Assembly (NCBI RefSeq): GCF_015832195.1
Contig: NC_052046.1
Span: forward strand, 34,934,911 to 34,998,910
Direction: 5' to 3'
Source of the DNA: Motacilla alba alba
Taxonomy: Eukaryota > Chordata > Aves > Passeriformes > Motacillidae
DNA: 64,000 bases
In this document: positions 1-19,600 of the stretch, piece by piece
Numbering within the stretch: the stretch's first letter is position 1
Layout of the letters: each line of letters opens with the position of its first letter
The notes under the pieces: generated by a model
Database searches by the model: none
Seen by the model: the letters and a program-made list of their open reading frames with translations, nothing else
Told to the model about the DNA's origin: nothing
Made by a program: the position numbers and the translations under genes

Positions 1-200
1 TATTTCTTTCTAAGACAGAACAGACAGAGAGCATCAGATGAGGCCATTAACAAAGCCGGCAAGTGGAGATTTTTTGAAAGTTTAGATCTTTGAAGTGGTA
101 CTGGAGATTTACTGTATAGTGTGATCTTGAACCAAATCTAAACTTTGCTTCTAGAGTTTAGCGTTAATTGTTGCACCTGCAAAATTCCAGTCATTATGTT

Positions 201-273
201 CCTATTGGAAAAATAGATACCATTAAAAAAAAAAACCTATTGGAAAAATAGATACCATTAAAAAAAAAAAAAC
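201..273. repeat. Two-copy tandem duplication
   Basis: Two nearly identical units starting CCTATTGGAAAAATAGATAC, each ending in an A run, at 201-235 and 236-273. The A-run length is the only difference. Confidence 0.85.
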
Positions 274-3200
274 CTCTAATAATTGAAGCCTTACCATGGC
301 AAAACATCCTACTAATACTACCAGTAAAGTAGAGCTAAGTCTTGGTGTGGTCAAAGTTCAGAAGACACTGTGTCTTATCACAAAGATTGTGTCTTTTCCT
401 GGCTAGCTCAGAGAGTAACTTAGAGAGATCCTATAAGCAGTGCTCTGTACGGAGCAATCATTCTAGCGTGTAGAAATGTGCAGCAAGACGTGCTGTATTT
501 TTTGTCCAGTTTTACTGTGAATTGGTAGGTTCAGTAGGACTTTTGTGTGCTGTGAATTCACTGTAGAACTGGTATGCATATGTACATTAGTTCTGTCTGT
601 GTTTACTGCATTTTCTCCTTGGCCCACCAGTATTTCTGTGAATTAATTCTGTTGCAAGATGTCTGGCAATTTCTAGGAAAAGACACAAAACTTTGCATCT
701 GCTTGGTCACATATAGAGCAGTGAATGTGTCTGAAGAAGTCTCAGACATTCAGGGAGTAGCCTATTGTGAAGATCATTTCACAGCAGTGGTTGTTTTTTC
801 CTTTCATTCATTCATCTCTTTCCACCACTTGAGATGTATTTCAGTTTAATTGCATCTCACAGGAGCCATGTATTTAAAGTGTATCTCATAAATAAACACA
901 ATGACTATGAAATGTGGCATCCAAGGAATGTTAGCTTGATTTCTTTCATTATAGATTTGTAGATGGTGCTAAAACTAACCTATAATATGGAACAATTAAA
1001 AGTAAATTCTGTTAGAGGTTATTTAATTTGTTACTCCTTGTGTAACTAACTATACAATTAATAACTATAGGCTTTTTTGTAAATGCTTATTCCTGTTTTG
1101 TTACAATGTCATCTCATTCTGTCACTTTCTTCAGTTATAGAAAAAAAGGAATTGCATTGCTCAGTACCAAACTGCTTTGACACAAAGGTGTGGTTTTGAT
1201 TTACTGTTGTACGTCACTTGTGTGCACCTAGATGGAGCACGTGACAGTTAACAGAACTTCTTTCAGTTTTTCAAATTGCAATATTTGTGAAGTACAACTC
1301 ATCTGGATTGAGAGTAATGTAACTGGTTAACCACAGTATTCTTTGTAGTAAGCTTGAAGATTTTTTAGCTTATTCATTGGAATTTGTTGTCTATAGTGAT
1401 GCAGTATAAGAACTGTGACATAGTTTTATTGTCAGTAAAAAAATCAGATTTCAACACACAATTTTTAGCAGTGTAGATTGACTCTTGTCTTTCACATTCA
1501 AAACTTAGATATATCATTAATCATTTTGATCTTTTAATCAAAAGACAACAAATACTAGCATGCTGAGATTTTGAATGACTTCCAGAGACTCAATAACACT
1601 GGTCTTTGCAACAACACATTTTTGGTTTTGTTTTTTTTTTTGAGTGGAGATATTGCAAGAAGCTTTAAAAATATCATCTTCTTCTTCTAGTATAGTCTTC
1701 TTAAAATGCACTTGTATTGGTCTGTTGATATAGTTAAGCTGGTTGTAAAACTTGTAGACTTTGAAGTGAAGATTTTACCAAATTAGATTTACACATTTCC
1801 TTAGGATAGTATTTAATAATGCATTTGTCATGTTGCAGTAATCAAGAGCTCCTTTTGCATACAATTTCTGGAGTCTTTTCAAAAGATCCAAGAAATGAAA
1901 TTATTCCCTAGCTCTTTAAGGCACACAAGTCCCCAGAGAGCAGCTGCTGTCTGTAAATAAATAGGTGTTAGTTAGCCAAGGGTCAGTTATTGTCTGTTAG
2001 TTTAAAGCTAATTGTACAGCCCAACATAGTAGTGTCCAGGATGCACACTTAACAGCTTTTTTCCAGAGCTAATTTCTTTGTTATACATAAAGCAAGACCC
2101 CTCCTCTTAAAATTGCTGTTTGTAGAGTTAATTCGCTTTGCCAGCACAGTTTTGCTAATCAGCTTGCCTTTACTTTGCAATTAATGCATCTGTGGAGTGT
2201 GGTAGCACATTTGTATTGCATTCTCAAAAGGCAGTGGAAAAGGAAGAGTTCACACTGTGTGCTTTAACATTCAGAATTTCATAGAGATTACTAAAATTTA
2301 CTGGTTCAAACCTGAGAAATCAAGCTGCAACTTGAAGTGTATGTATCAGATATCTATTTTTAGTTGCTTCAGCTTGCAGCAACAATTCAAAACTAGGAAT
2401 ACAGTTTTAGTGTAGCTTCTGTGTCTTCTTCTGTTTACTTTTTTCTTCTCAGTGTCAGCTTTAAAAGTAGATGCACAAAATAATCCTTAGGTAATTTCTA
2501 AAGATATGGTAGTCCTGTAGCCATTCTTTGGTTAGGACTATGGGAGTCATTATTGATTTGTCAAGGTGTCCTGTATCTACTAGCCACTGTTTTAGAGAAA
2601 ACGTGAGAAATTCACAGTCAGCACCTGGAGGATGTGGGGGAAAGGTTTTTGGTGCTTTGTGTCTGATCAGATACTGATCGAATCATTAATCGAGCAGTTG
2701 ATGTAGAATATGTAGGGCCTATGTAATTTAACTTTAAGAGTTACACCTCATTTTTCCTACTAAGCAATTTGGTATTTGTTCAGAAATAATTCATTAAGTA
2801 TTCTATGAACTCTTGTAAAATAAATATTTTCCATTTATGAATAATTTCTTACATAATATTTTGTTTCTTTTCAAGTAAAATGATTTAATGGATTTTTAGG
2901 GAAGAAAGATTATTATGCTTATATATACATGTGTTCTTAGATTGCTCATGACAGACATGAACTGTGCATTCTTGGTGCTTTGTCAGACTTGAGTTTCCCC
3001 TATTGTTGCCATTAACAGAGTGATTTTTCAGCAGTGTACTGGTATTTTTTAAAAGTAATATTTTATAGGCCAATTTAAGTTTATTCCAATGCATGTTATA
3101 ATTTTCTTCTTGCTTCTGGTTCCTTTCTCATTGTTTTTTAAAGCCTGATGTACTTGCTTCTTCCTAAAAAATTGATTGGGTTTGAGTATTCTACACATGC

Positions 3201-3298
3201 ATTGAGTATTCTACTTTGCATTTTGCCTCCTTTTTTAATGTTAAACTACTCTTGGATTAGAAACACATTAAGTTATCTATTTAATTCTGTTTTGTTTT

Positions 3299-3387
3299 GA
3301 TATATATATGTGTATATATATATATATACACATACATATACACATATATACGTATATACATATCCATATTATATATATACATATCCA
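3299..3387. repeat. TA/TG/CA-rich microsatellite
   Basis: Imperfect TATATA, TGTATA and CATATA repeats, a simple-sequence tract in the PGGT1B intron. Confidence 0.85.
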
Positions 3388-3680
3388 ATTTTTTTTCATT
3401 TTATACATGATTTTTTTCTTTGTGACTTACCCTTTTTCAGGTTTCTAACATATGTCACAACTGAAATTAACTCCATGAAAGTCATAAAAACTTTCTACAT
3501 TGAAAAAGAGCTGATGTGTTAACTGTGTTGTGGCAAGAACTTTTGGAGGCTCAGAATTTAATGAGGTTAAATCATGACAATGATCTGATGATAATTTTGC
3601 TGGTAAACTAAGAAATTGCAATGTCTGTCAAAGTGCTGTGGTTCTAAAGTAACTGCTTTGTGGGATTTTATTTTCTTCAG

Positions 3681-9875
<6,195 letters not shown>

Positions 9876-10410
9876 TTTAGACTTGAATTTAGTTCTGGTA
9901 GCATAATTGTAGCCCAGGGTTAAAAGCCATGTATAACCAATGTGCTCTTTTAAGTGCTGGAGTCATACAATCAGATCTGTGTTGCTGGCATCACTTTGAT
10001 AGGGAGTTGCCTTCAGCAGGTTATTCTGCATTGTGAAATGGGGAATATTTTGATTATACAGAAGTTTGTCACCGCAGACTGTAAATGGCTTTTCAGATGG
10101 CTTTACTTCTAAGAAATCCCTTGAGGCATTTAAACTTCATTTTAATTTTATTTTTTTAAATTTGTGCATACTGTGTCAAAATATATAATGGGGAAATATT
10201 TTCAAAATTGTTTACATATCATACAGTATAGCACAGAACGTTGAAGTTCTTTATAATCTTACTGTTTGACATATTTTTGGGTAGAGAATCTCTCATATTA
10301 AGTCTCAGTTAAAAATTACCTATTATCATCAACTTTCAGATTCCATAAACTTTGTTTTTCACAAACAAATTAATTAAATACAAATAAAAATATTTTATTC
10401 AATATACTGA
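9876..10410 (+). other. PGGT1B: PGGT1B 3' untranslated region (probable)
   Basis: This AT-rich stretch follows the stop codon and contains no coding signal. A canonical AATAAA lies at 10383-10388, so the transcript probably ends about 10.4 kb. The end is inferred from the signal alone; longer 3' UTR forms are possible. Confidence 0.55.
10383..10388 (+). terminator. AATAAA polyadenylation signal, PGGT1B
   Basis: This is a canonical AATAAA hexamer about 510 bases after the stop codon, in the sense strand of PGGT1B. It is followed by T-rich sequence, as expected near a cleavage site. Confidence 0.5.
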
Positions 10411-13400
10411 ACTTTTAAGGTTGTGTGGCCTTACTAAATGGATCTCATAATTCTACTGAGTAGGTTTTACACAGATGCAGTGGATTGTTAGCCAGACAAA
10501 CAGTTTTCATCTGAAATAGTTTCTTCATGTGAAGTTCACTAAGAGTGTGGCATACTGATGCACATCATTAAGAGATATTCAGCCCAGTCTTTTGGAAGCG
10601 TACCTGTATGCAAGAGTAGCATTAGAACCTGCTTCCAAAGACAAACCTTTGCAATACATTGAAGTTATTTGAACTACAGTAATGATGAACATTCTCAGCT
10701 TCTTTAGTGCTTTACTAGTGCCTTACTTTGTGTGCTTGAAGTGCTGTTCAGAGTTGAAGGAAGTAACTTTGCAGCTGGTGTGTTTGTGGCAGGTCAGTTT
10801 GTGCATTCAGCAGACACCACAACATCTTTCTGCTTGCCAGTCATTAGCAGCACTTTTTTTTCCTAAAAGTTCCAAAGATAACTGAAGACTTCCTAAAACA
10901 GATTAGGTGCACCATTTGCCACTGCTGAGCTCAAAGAAACAGGATGTAGATCTTTTTGGCCAGCAAAAAGAGCTTTTGGGGATAAACATGATTCCTGTTT
11001 TGCAATGCAGGGCAAGTGAAAACAGTAGTGTAGTTGTACCCCTGGCACACATGTCAGAGAGGTCCAATAGGTATCTTTAGGCTACCAGAACAATCCCATT
11101 GTCCAAACCTGTAGCAGCCTTCCTACCTAAATAGATACGTTTTATTTCTATAGCAGATTAATTTTCATGGCAGCATTAGGAGCATAACTAGTGATAGTTG
11201 TCTGCTTGGAAAAGCAGAGGAAGAGCAGAGTAGGGTGTGTGTGATCTAGACATGTCCCAGTAGACATTTTACTTGGAGGAGGAGGGACTCAATAGTTGTA
11301 AAAACTGGGAGGTCCGGAGGGGTGGAACCAAGAGAACTGTGAGGCCAGTACTGGAGAGGGGGAATGAAGTAGGACTGAGTAGGACTGTTGCAGAGTAAGA
11401 GAAATGAAAACTGGATGATACTGAGGCTGGATGCAGGAGCAAAGAATGTGGAGTAGTAATGGAACCAATCTGATGGAAGGGATTTGAGCTGTCTAGGGTA
11501 GGATTAGGGAGCAAAAGAAAGGTCCTGACTCAAGGAACATAGAGGAGTTAAGGGGCCAAGATAGAGCTTGGGAATTAGTTTTATTGCCCACATGCTGAGA
11601 TGACCAGAAATCCAGCCACATGTAAAAAGAACTAGCAAGATACCTAAAAGAGAGCATCTCCCAGGCAGGGGGCTCACTACTGCAGTTCCTGTGGGAATCC
11701 CATTTTCCTGGATAGGCTTAATGGAATGTTGGTTAGCAAAGGCTGAAGTAGCTTCCCTGAACAGAAGTCTCTAAGGTCATGGGGGTCTACCTAGATGAAA
11801 ACCCATTTGAAACCAAACAACAAAAATCTTGAAGTAAAACTTGATCAAAAAAGCATGGTATTTTCTTGTCATTACATCAGATAGTGACAACAAGTGACTT
11901 CATGGTACGATAGGATGGGTTTCTGGGACATGGTGTAGTTACAATGAAGATGAGATGTAATTTTAGCTATCCATCTCCACCACTGCTTCTCTGCCTTGCT
12001 GGTGAACCATCTCTGAGTTTTTAGCATTTACTACATACCCTGGTAGGTGGAGTAGCTTTGAGTTTCAGAAGAGTTGAATAAGGCGTTCTTAGTTTCTGCT
12101 GGGAAACAGTCTAAATATTTGTTCTTACTTAGCTTAGTGAAAAATTCTGTATTTGATTATCGTAAGGCAAATGCATACTTGCAAAATCCTGAGCTATGGT
12201 TCCTAAGTTGTCCTGTGTGTGAGCACATTCTCATCTGTGAGGGACATTGGGGTCCCTCAGCAGAAAGTATGAAAAATCATACTAAGTGAATAAGAAAAAT
12301 TCTCATGGCAAGTAGTTTAACAGTTTTCTGTCTCAAAAAACAGGTAACATTTCTTGCTATGTTTTCTGTAAGCTCCCCTGGCTTCTTTATATGGATTTTA
12401 CATTTCTTTTCTCCTTGGCCCTCAGTTATTCTACAACATCTTTTCAGGCTGCATGTTGACTGCAGAGCTAGCCCTTCCTAAGGTTGCACAAGGTATATTT
12501 GTTTCTCATTAACCCAAAGTTTGATGAAGGCAGCAAAATACCTATGCTTTCATCTCACACTGAGTATCTAATTTCTTTAATTCTTTTGAAGTCTTTAGTC
12601 TTTTTTAGGTTGACAAAAATCAGTACTAATAACCAACTCCGCATATGTGATTTGCCATTCTGAATGTCCCAATTTATGTCAGGCAAACAAATTATGAACA
12701 TTGAATGTTCCTGTGTAGCAGACATCTGGATTCTGACTGTACTGAATTGTCTCTCTGATTTTTGTGGTTTATTATGTCTTTTAACTAGAAAAATGTTAAA
12801 TGAGAAATCAGTGGACAAGAGTTTCACAGAAGTCCATAACCTAAAATTACTTTTAAAGGGGATACATCAAAATAGAGCTAAAACTTAAATGTGAACTGTG
12901 AAGTTTAAATGTAGCTAGAAAAAGCAAACCATGTGATTATTACCTACCTCTAATAATTTTGTGTTAACCACAGCTTTACATTGCTGAGACTGAACCTACA
13001 TAAGAAATTCATGCATTGAATGGCTTTACCATGTGCTTGAGTTTGTAAAACCTCTTGGCTATCAGGCTGACAAATGTGAGTGCCTCTATCCTATCTGAAA
13101 CACTCCAGAACTCTATGTATGACCCAAATTTCTCTTCCAGAAAAACAGCTTTAAAATTGTATGTTGAACAAAGGAAGTCAAATGTATCTTTTCTGTAGGA
13201 TCTGAGGACTGGGGATTTATAACATTGTCACTAGGCTTTTCAGGCCCACTTAATTGTACATAGCTGCTGACAGATGTGGTAACACCATTTTGGAAGGCTG
13301 CTTCCAAGCATGTTTGTATTTATGAATTTTCATACTGAGAACTGTTTTTTCTAAATGGAACAATCATCATCACTGAAAAAAACTAGCAAGTAAATTTGGT

Positions 13401-14352
13401 ATTGCAGGAATACCTGAAATGCATATGCTGAAGCACATATTTAAGAGTAACATGCTCTATGCTCTATTGCCCAAGGTAAAAGACAACCTGAGAGGAGCTG
13501 AAGAAGCTGCACCAAATTTGCTTTCTCCGTGGATGTCAGTATAGAAATTAAATATTCAATAGAAACTGTTCTGTTCCCTAAAAAAAATACATTTCAACTT
13601 TGTGCCGAGTGAGCCATTTAGTATGGGGTTGCCTAATATAGAAGGGAAGAAACAGTGATTTCCAAAGTCAAAGCCTTTTATGGACAGCCCATCTCCTGGC
13701 ATTTTGGAGAAACTTGCTATCAGTGTCCCTGTGGAAGTCAAAGAGATGTCAGGACATGCACAAGAAGCAGAGAGACCCTAAGTAAGAAGATGCTATTGTT
13801 GCAACTAAATATGAGACATCTCCAAAATTCATCAGTTGAATGAGATTATTGGTCTGTTTATGTTGATGCTAAATACTGTGGTGATTCTGAAAAGCTCTTT
13901 TTTTTGCTGTTGCAAGAAAAGACCATTTAAGTTTTCCTCACTTCAGGTGACACTGGGTGAAAAAGAAGATAGTCTCAACATCTTTATACTAAATGGTTAT
14001 TAAATTACTCCACTGAGTCGTTACAATGTGTTGTAGCTTTACACTTTCTGTTCACCATTTTTAAGCTTTTGTGTTCCTGGTCTCTATTTGCCTGATTAGT
14101 TTCTGAGTTTAATAAAAATCAATGAGCTGTTGAGAAAATGAGGGAAAACTGCAATTTCTTTTTACCTGTAGCTCTTGTCATGTGTTTTTTTCCTAAGTTA
14201 CATGTTCTAGGTGAGGATCTGTCTTCCCAAGAGCACAGAGCATGACAGCCTCCAAAGGTTTTCAAGCTGAACCCATCAAAGACAGCAAACCCTGTCACTA
14301 CTGCTTTATTTTTGAAGCACTGGAAAGATGCCTTGTTTGATAACTACATTGT
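10411..14352. other. Intergenic, no gene recognised
   Basis: Short open frames here have no family resemblance and no splice-linked partners. No CR1 or LTR was recognised. A purine-rich GGA/GAG stretch at 11270-11480 is compositionally biased and explains the Ser/Pro-rich antisense open frame there. Confidence 0.5.
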
Positions 14353-15660
14353 AAGAACATAGAATCATGAAATAGTTTGGGTTGGAAGTGACTTTAAAAA
14401 TCATCTCTTCCAACTCCTCTGCCAAGGGCAGGGAGACCTCCCACCAGATCATCTTGCTCAAAGCCCAATCCAACCTGTATTTGAACACTTCCAGGGATGG
14501 GGTAACCGCAGCTTCTCTGGGCAAACCTTTTCCTAGTGCCTCACTACCCTCACAGTGAAGGATTTTTTCCTAATACCTACTTTCTCAGTTTTAATCCATT
14601 CCTCCTTGTCCTGTCACTACATGTCCTTCTAAAAAGTCCCTCTCCAACTTTTTTATAGGGTCCCTTCATGTACTGGAAAGTGCTATAGGTCTCTCCGGAG
14701 GCTTCTCTGTCTCAGGTCAAACAGCCCCTTCTCAGTCTGTCTTCACAGGAGGGGTGTTCCAGCCCTCTAATCATCTTCGTGGCCTCCTCTGGATGTACTC
14801 CAAAAGGTCCCTGTCCTTCTTATGTTGAGGATCCCAGAGATGGATGCAGCACTCCAAATAGGATCTCACCAGAGCAGAGCAGAGGGGTGGAATCCCCTCC
14901 CTCCCCTGCTGGCCACGCTGCTCTGGATGCAGCCCAGGACACATTTGACTTTCTGGGCTGTGAGTGCTCATGGCTGGGTCATGTCCAGCCTCTCACCCAC
15001 CAGCACCCCCAAGTCCTTCTCAGAACAGGTGCTCTCAATCCATTTGTTGCCCAGCCTGTACTCCTGTCTGCAGGGCCTTGCACTTGCACTTGGCTGTACC
15101 AAACTCCATGAGGTTCACACGACCCCCCTTCTCAAGCCCGTCCAGGTCCCTCTGGATGCTATTCCTTCCTTCTGGTGTGTGAATAGCACCAAGCAGCTCA
15201 GAGTCATTGGCTCACTTGCTGAGGGTGCACTCAGTCCTACTGTTCCTGCTGCCCACAGGGATGTGGAACAGTGCCAGTCCCAACACCAGGCCCTGCAAAA
15301 GGCCTCTCATCACTGGTCTCTGCTTGTACCTATGGTGTTGACCACAATTCTTTTGAGTGAGACCATACAGCCCATTCCTTATCCATTGAGTGGTCCACCA
15401 TCTCCAGTTTAAAGCAAGGATGTCATGTGGTACAGAGTCAAAGGCTTTACACAGGTCCACATATATGTCAGTTGTCCTTTCCACGTCCATCAGTGGCTGT
15501 TTTTGAAGGCCACCAAAATTGTCAGGCACTATTTGCCCTTAGTGAAGCCGTGCTGGCTGTCACAAATCACCTACTTATTTTCCACATGCCTTACCGTAAT
15601 TTCTAGGAGGATTTGCTCCGTGATCTTGCCTTCTGCTAAGGTGAGACTGGCATCCTTTAA
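14353..15660 (-). mobile_element. CR1 LINE, 3' 1.3 kb, antisense orientation
   Basis: On the + strand it opens with the reverse-complemented tail (ATAGAATCATGAAATAG, TTTGGGTTGGAAG). It continues through TGGATGCAGCACTCC and TGAGTGCTCATGGCTGG, then RT remnants such as AAAGGCTTTACACAGGTCC and CTTAGTGAAGCCGTGCTGGC. On the minus strand one frame includes YVDLCKAFDSVPHDIL, an RT block. No intact reading frame remains. Confidence 0.88.
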
Positions 15661-16029
15661 AATGTTTATCTGCGGATAGAGGTTCTGTACTTGGGAATGG
15701 GACTGGACAGGCTGCTATCACTGGAGAACAAGTAGGATTCTGAGGAAGAATGTGGTCCTGACTTGCAGTAAAAAAAGAAAGTTCATTGAGGAAGAGGAAA
15801 TCTGTGTGAAAACAATCCGCATGTGCTCTCACTTGAGAATTAAAAATGTTTAGGAAAGAGCTTTGAATTTGCCATGCAAGTTGTTTATATTAAATTCACA
15901 AATGCAAGGAGGGAGATACGAATGTAACAGCTGAGTTTTGACAATTTTATCCTGCTTGTGAAAGTGGCTTCCATGTTAACTCCTAACAGTGATGATAACC
16001 AAGCCCCAGTACAAGGACCAGGAGCTAAT

Positions 16030-16617
16030 CTGTTGTTTTGAGTCTGGCTGAGTTCATTTTACCTCAGCACCCCTCACAGTGCAGTGCTTTGCACTGGGAG
16101 CTGGAAAGGTGCTGATAACACAGGGGTGCTTTGGTTGCTGCTGGGCAGTGCTGGCACAGTGTCAGCACTGTCTCCCCAGCATTCTTGCCTACCCCATCAG
16201 TAGGCTGTGGCTGGGCACTGTACTGGGAGAACACACAACCAGGCCAGCTGATCCAAACTCACCCAAGGAATATTTCGTAGCATACGACATTAGCTCAGAT
16301 ATAAAAGCTAAGGAAAGGAGGAGGAAGTGGGACGTTTTTTATTTACAATGCTTGCCTTCTGGAGCAATCACTCGAGGTGCTGAAGCCTTGTTCCTGGGAA
16401 GTGGCTGAACATTGCTCGCCAACAATGGGAAGTAGAGAATAAACCTTCTTTCTCTTTGCTCATGCATGTGCAAACTTTCACTTTTGCTTTAGTAAGCTGC
16501 TTTATCTGAACATGTGAGTCCTTTTCAATCTTATTTTCTCTCTCCTTTTCAGCTGGGAAGGAGGTGATAGAGTGGTTTGGTAGGCATCTGGTGCCCAGCC
16601 TAGGTCAACCCACCACA
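16030..16617 (+). mobile_element. Probable endogenous retrovirus LTR, sense orientation
   Basis: Signals in LTR order: TTTTGAGTCTGGCTGAG near the left edge, a TATA box (GATATAAAAGC) near 16298, AATAAACC near 16439, and a right edge GGTCAACCCACCACA typical of an avian LTR family. No internal viral genes follow, so it is probably solo. The target duplication was not resolved. Confidence 0.5.
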
Positions 16618-19600
16618 CCTGTGCACCACTGAAATGACTGCTTTGGATGCTCAATCTGGGAGAGCATGGAGGCTTTCATGAGGTTATTTCTGCAAGATCC
16701 AGCCTGGGCTTCCATCCAGAGCTCTCCCTGTGTTCCCTTTGCTCCAGACATGAGACAAAGGCTCTGCCTCACCCTGGGAGGGGGGACCCCCCCCCTTGTC
16801 GTTTTATGTGAAATCTGCAAAAGAAAAATTTGAAGTGAAAATGAGTCAAGATTTTCTGTGGTTTATTGCCCTTCGTGAGTGCTTGTGGGACAGGTGCTTA
16901 TGCTGCCTAGAAAGCTAAATATGTAAGACTGCTGTTGAAATTGCATGCTGCCTTTGTTTAATTTAAAGGTTTCCCTAAGCACAGAGCTATATTTTTTTGC
17001 TCTTGTGCTGTCCAGAAGTCTTTGTTTAACAACCTTCTTTAAATTACAGCCAAGCCTTACTAAAATAAGCTCACTTGACCAAATTGCATTTTCAACTTTG
17101 TCTCAACATCCATTCTGCTTATTTTATCACTAAAACCTCCTTTGAATTCAGACCCTACAATGGGGGAAGGGATCATACATGAAAACCTGTTGCCCAGGGA
17201 GCATTTGTCAGAGGTGCTCTTTCACAGAAGGTTAGACTAAGAACTGTTTGGCATGGGGTAGGGACAGTTTATCCTGTCTTGGGGCGCTCTGGTGGACTAT
17301 TTCTTCCAGTTATTTAGATTCCACTTTAATTTCTTTTTTTTTTTTTTACCACCCCTGAACCTGTGGATTTTTAAACCAAAGAGAGCTGTGCTCTGTTGGG
17401 ACAGTTTATTGTGGAGCCAATCTGTGAGGTACATAGATGGGAAGGTGAGACAGGGGGAAGGTTTCTCTAAATAGCACAAAAATACTTCAGAAAGAAATCA
17501 GAAATCTTAGTTAGATTGGGCATACATGCACTCTGGTCTGTACACTTGTGCTTTACAGATCAGCTGTCCTCAGGAGGTACTTGCTGTCTAGCATCTTTCC
17601 AAAATATCCTCTGAAATATGTAGTTCTCTGGTGAGGTCAAGGAGTCTGCTCAAGAGAAGTCCTGATGAGGCTTTCCAACACAGGCACAGGGCTCTTCTGT
17701 ATTTTTGTATACAGCTCTATATATAACTCCCTGTATGTGGCCAGAATGAGTACTGCAGGGCAGTGATAGCATGCCCTCTGTGGCTTCCCAGTTTCTATAG
17801 ATAGCTTCCTGTGCACACCATGCAAACTGCTACTAACACCAATTTTTTTCTGATGCCTCCATGCCTTGACATCTGTTTTCAGTGTAAAAACTCCAGTCTC
17901 CAACAACTTCATTCTACAGAATGAGGAGCTGCTGGTACAAGCAAGAGCTGTGTTGGTGGGCATCTGAAGAAAAGGTGTTAACTTTGTTAACAAGGTGAGC
18001 TTCCCTGGCCATAAGACAAGTCCTGTCCCTTTCCCTTCTGCCAGCCCTGGTTTATCCTAGTTTTTATTAAATACAGGAATGAGGGAACAGCAGAGGCACA
18101 TGTTTACTCTGCCCAGGATGCACACTTCTCCCTGCTGAGGGGCGTTGCCAGCTCTGAGCATGAGTTGGGAATGGCAACCAACAGTGGGAAAGCTGTTCCC
18201 CAGCCTTGTAATAGCTTCTGAGCTCAGTGGCCACCAGCACAGACCTGGCCAGGCATCCCAGCCTAGGCTGTGCCCCACGGGCCTCGTGCAGAGCAGCAGG
18301 AATGCTCCTGGCACATTTCTCCTTCTGCCCCTGGATCGTCCTAACACTGCATTTCTCTTGGCCTCTACCTGTAACCTCTTGGGGCTGTCGCAGGCTTTCT
18401 CATCTCCTGTGACTCCAAGTCATGATCCAGAAACCACAGAAAAGGCAGGCATCACCGGTTCCTGCATGAAGCAAACACAAGCTCACTGGTTTTGGCTGCA
18501 GCAGAAACCTGAACAAACACGCAGGCATTTGAGATGTTACGCAGAGTCTGTTCCCCAGGGAGGGCAGTTTTTTAAACCAAAGGCTCCACTGACTTTGGAG
18601 AGCAACAGTTCCCACAGTTTCCCTTCTATAAAAGGAAATTAAATTCTTCAGCAGCTGTTGATATGATAGCCAGTCTGGACTGGACCCCCCTCCCATCCCC
18701 TTACTGGCTTCCCAGACTACTCCTGCTACCCACAGGCTGCTTGTCCTGTCAGAACAAATTGATCTTTCTGGTGCTTTTTGATGCTAGCTAGATTTAGGGT
18801 CAACAGGGACATAAAGCAAGACTTTTTTTTTTTTTTTAACAAGTAAACACTCCCATCTCAGTCCCTTCAGTGAAGTTTTTTGCTCTGGAAACACTGGCAA
18901 ATGAAGATTCAGGCACTTTAGATGTGCCTTGTCTTACAGGTTGAGACAGCTCTAGCCTAAACACTTTTGCTCATCTACTGCTGTCACTCAGGAACAGATT
19001 ATTCTTGTTTGCTTTAAACTAATGGTAAAAATAAAAAATTTAACCAGGCTAAAATGTTCCATTTTGCCAACATTTTACACACCTCAGTTCAACATAAATG
19101 CAGTAAAATTGTAATAAATAATACAATATTCCAAACTAGTATGAGTTTATCTATCTTTAACCTCTTCAAAATCCTTGCCTGACAAGTTATTTGGGGAGGG
19201 GTCACCCTTGGCACACTAACACGCATTTGACTTTCCTCTCCACAGCAGGGCAAAGTGAGTGTGCCTCTGTGGATTTAGTGTGTTGTAACTGAATTGGAGG
19301 GAAGTCTGTTCTGCTCAGTTAGGCTGCTGCATCAGGCAGGCCTGATGAGAACTGCTGTACTTGTCAAGCAGTCTGTAGAAGTCAAAAGAATGAAAATAAA
19401 TTTTTTGGGAATCCAGGGAGATTTCATTTCCTAGAAACTCCAGAAAAGTGTGTAAGTAGTTGTGGGCCCATGGCAGGGACTCACATCATGGGGGACTGTG
19501 CTTCTGCCTGTGACCCATGAGAGGAAGGCAACCAAGGCCACACAGCAATGTTGGCAACAGCTCACTTTGCTCAGTGATATCTGTGGGACAATACCTGGAG

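Larger units (their letters stand above)
1..3680. other. PGGT1B intron, no exon recognised
   Basis: AT-rich sequence. I looked for the segment that should precede SYDNGLAQ and did not find it. The stretch contains a 35-38 bp tandem duplication (201-273) and a TA/CA/TG-rich microsatellite (3299-3387); nothing else is recognised. Confidence 0.6.

Noticed and set aside
14822..15412. 196-aa + strand open frame
   Set aside because: It is the antisense reading of a minus-strand CR1; composition and position are fully explained by the repeat.
18145..18642. 165-aa + strand open frame in the intergenic gap
   Set aside because: Overlapping frames of similar size occur on both strands in this GC-richer patch; no conserved blocks or flanking splice sites were recognised.
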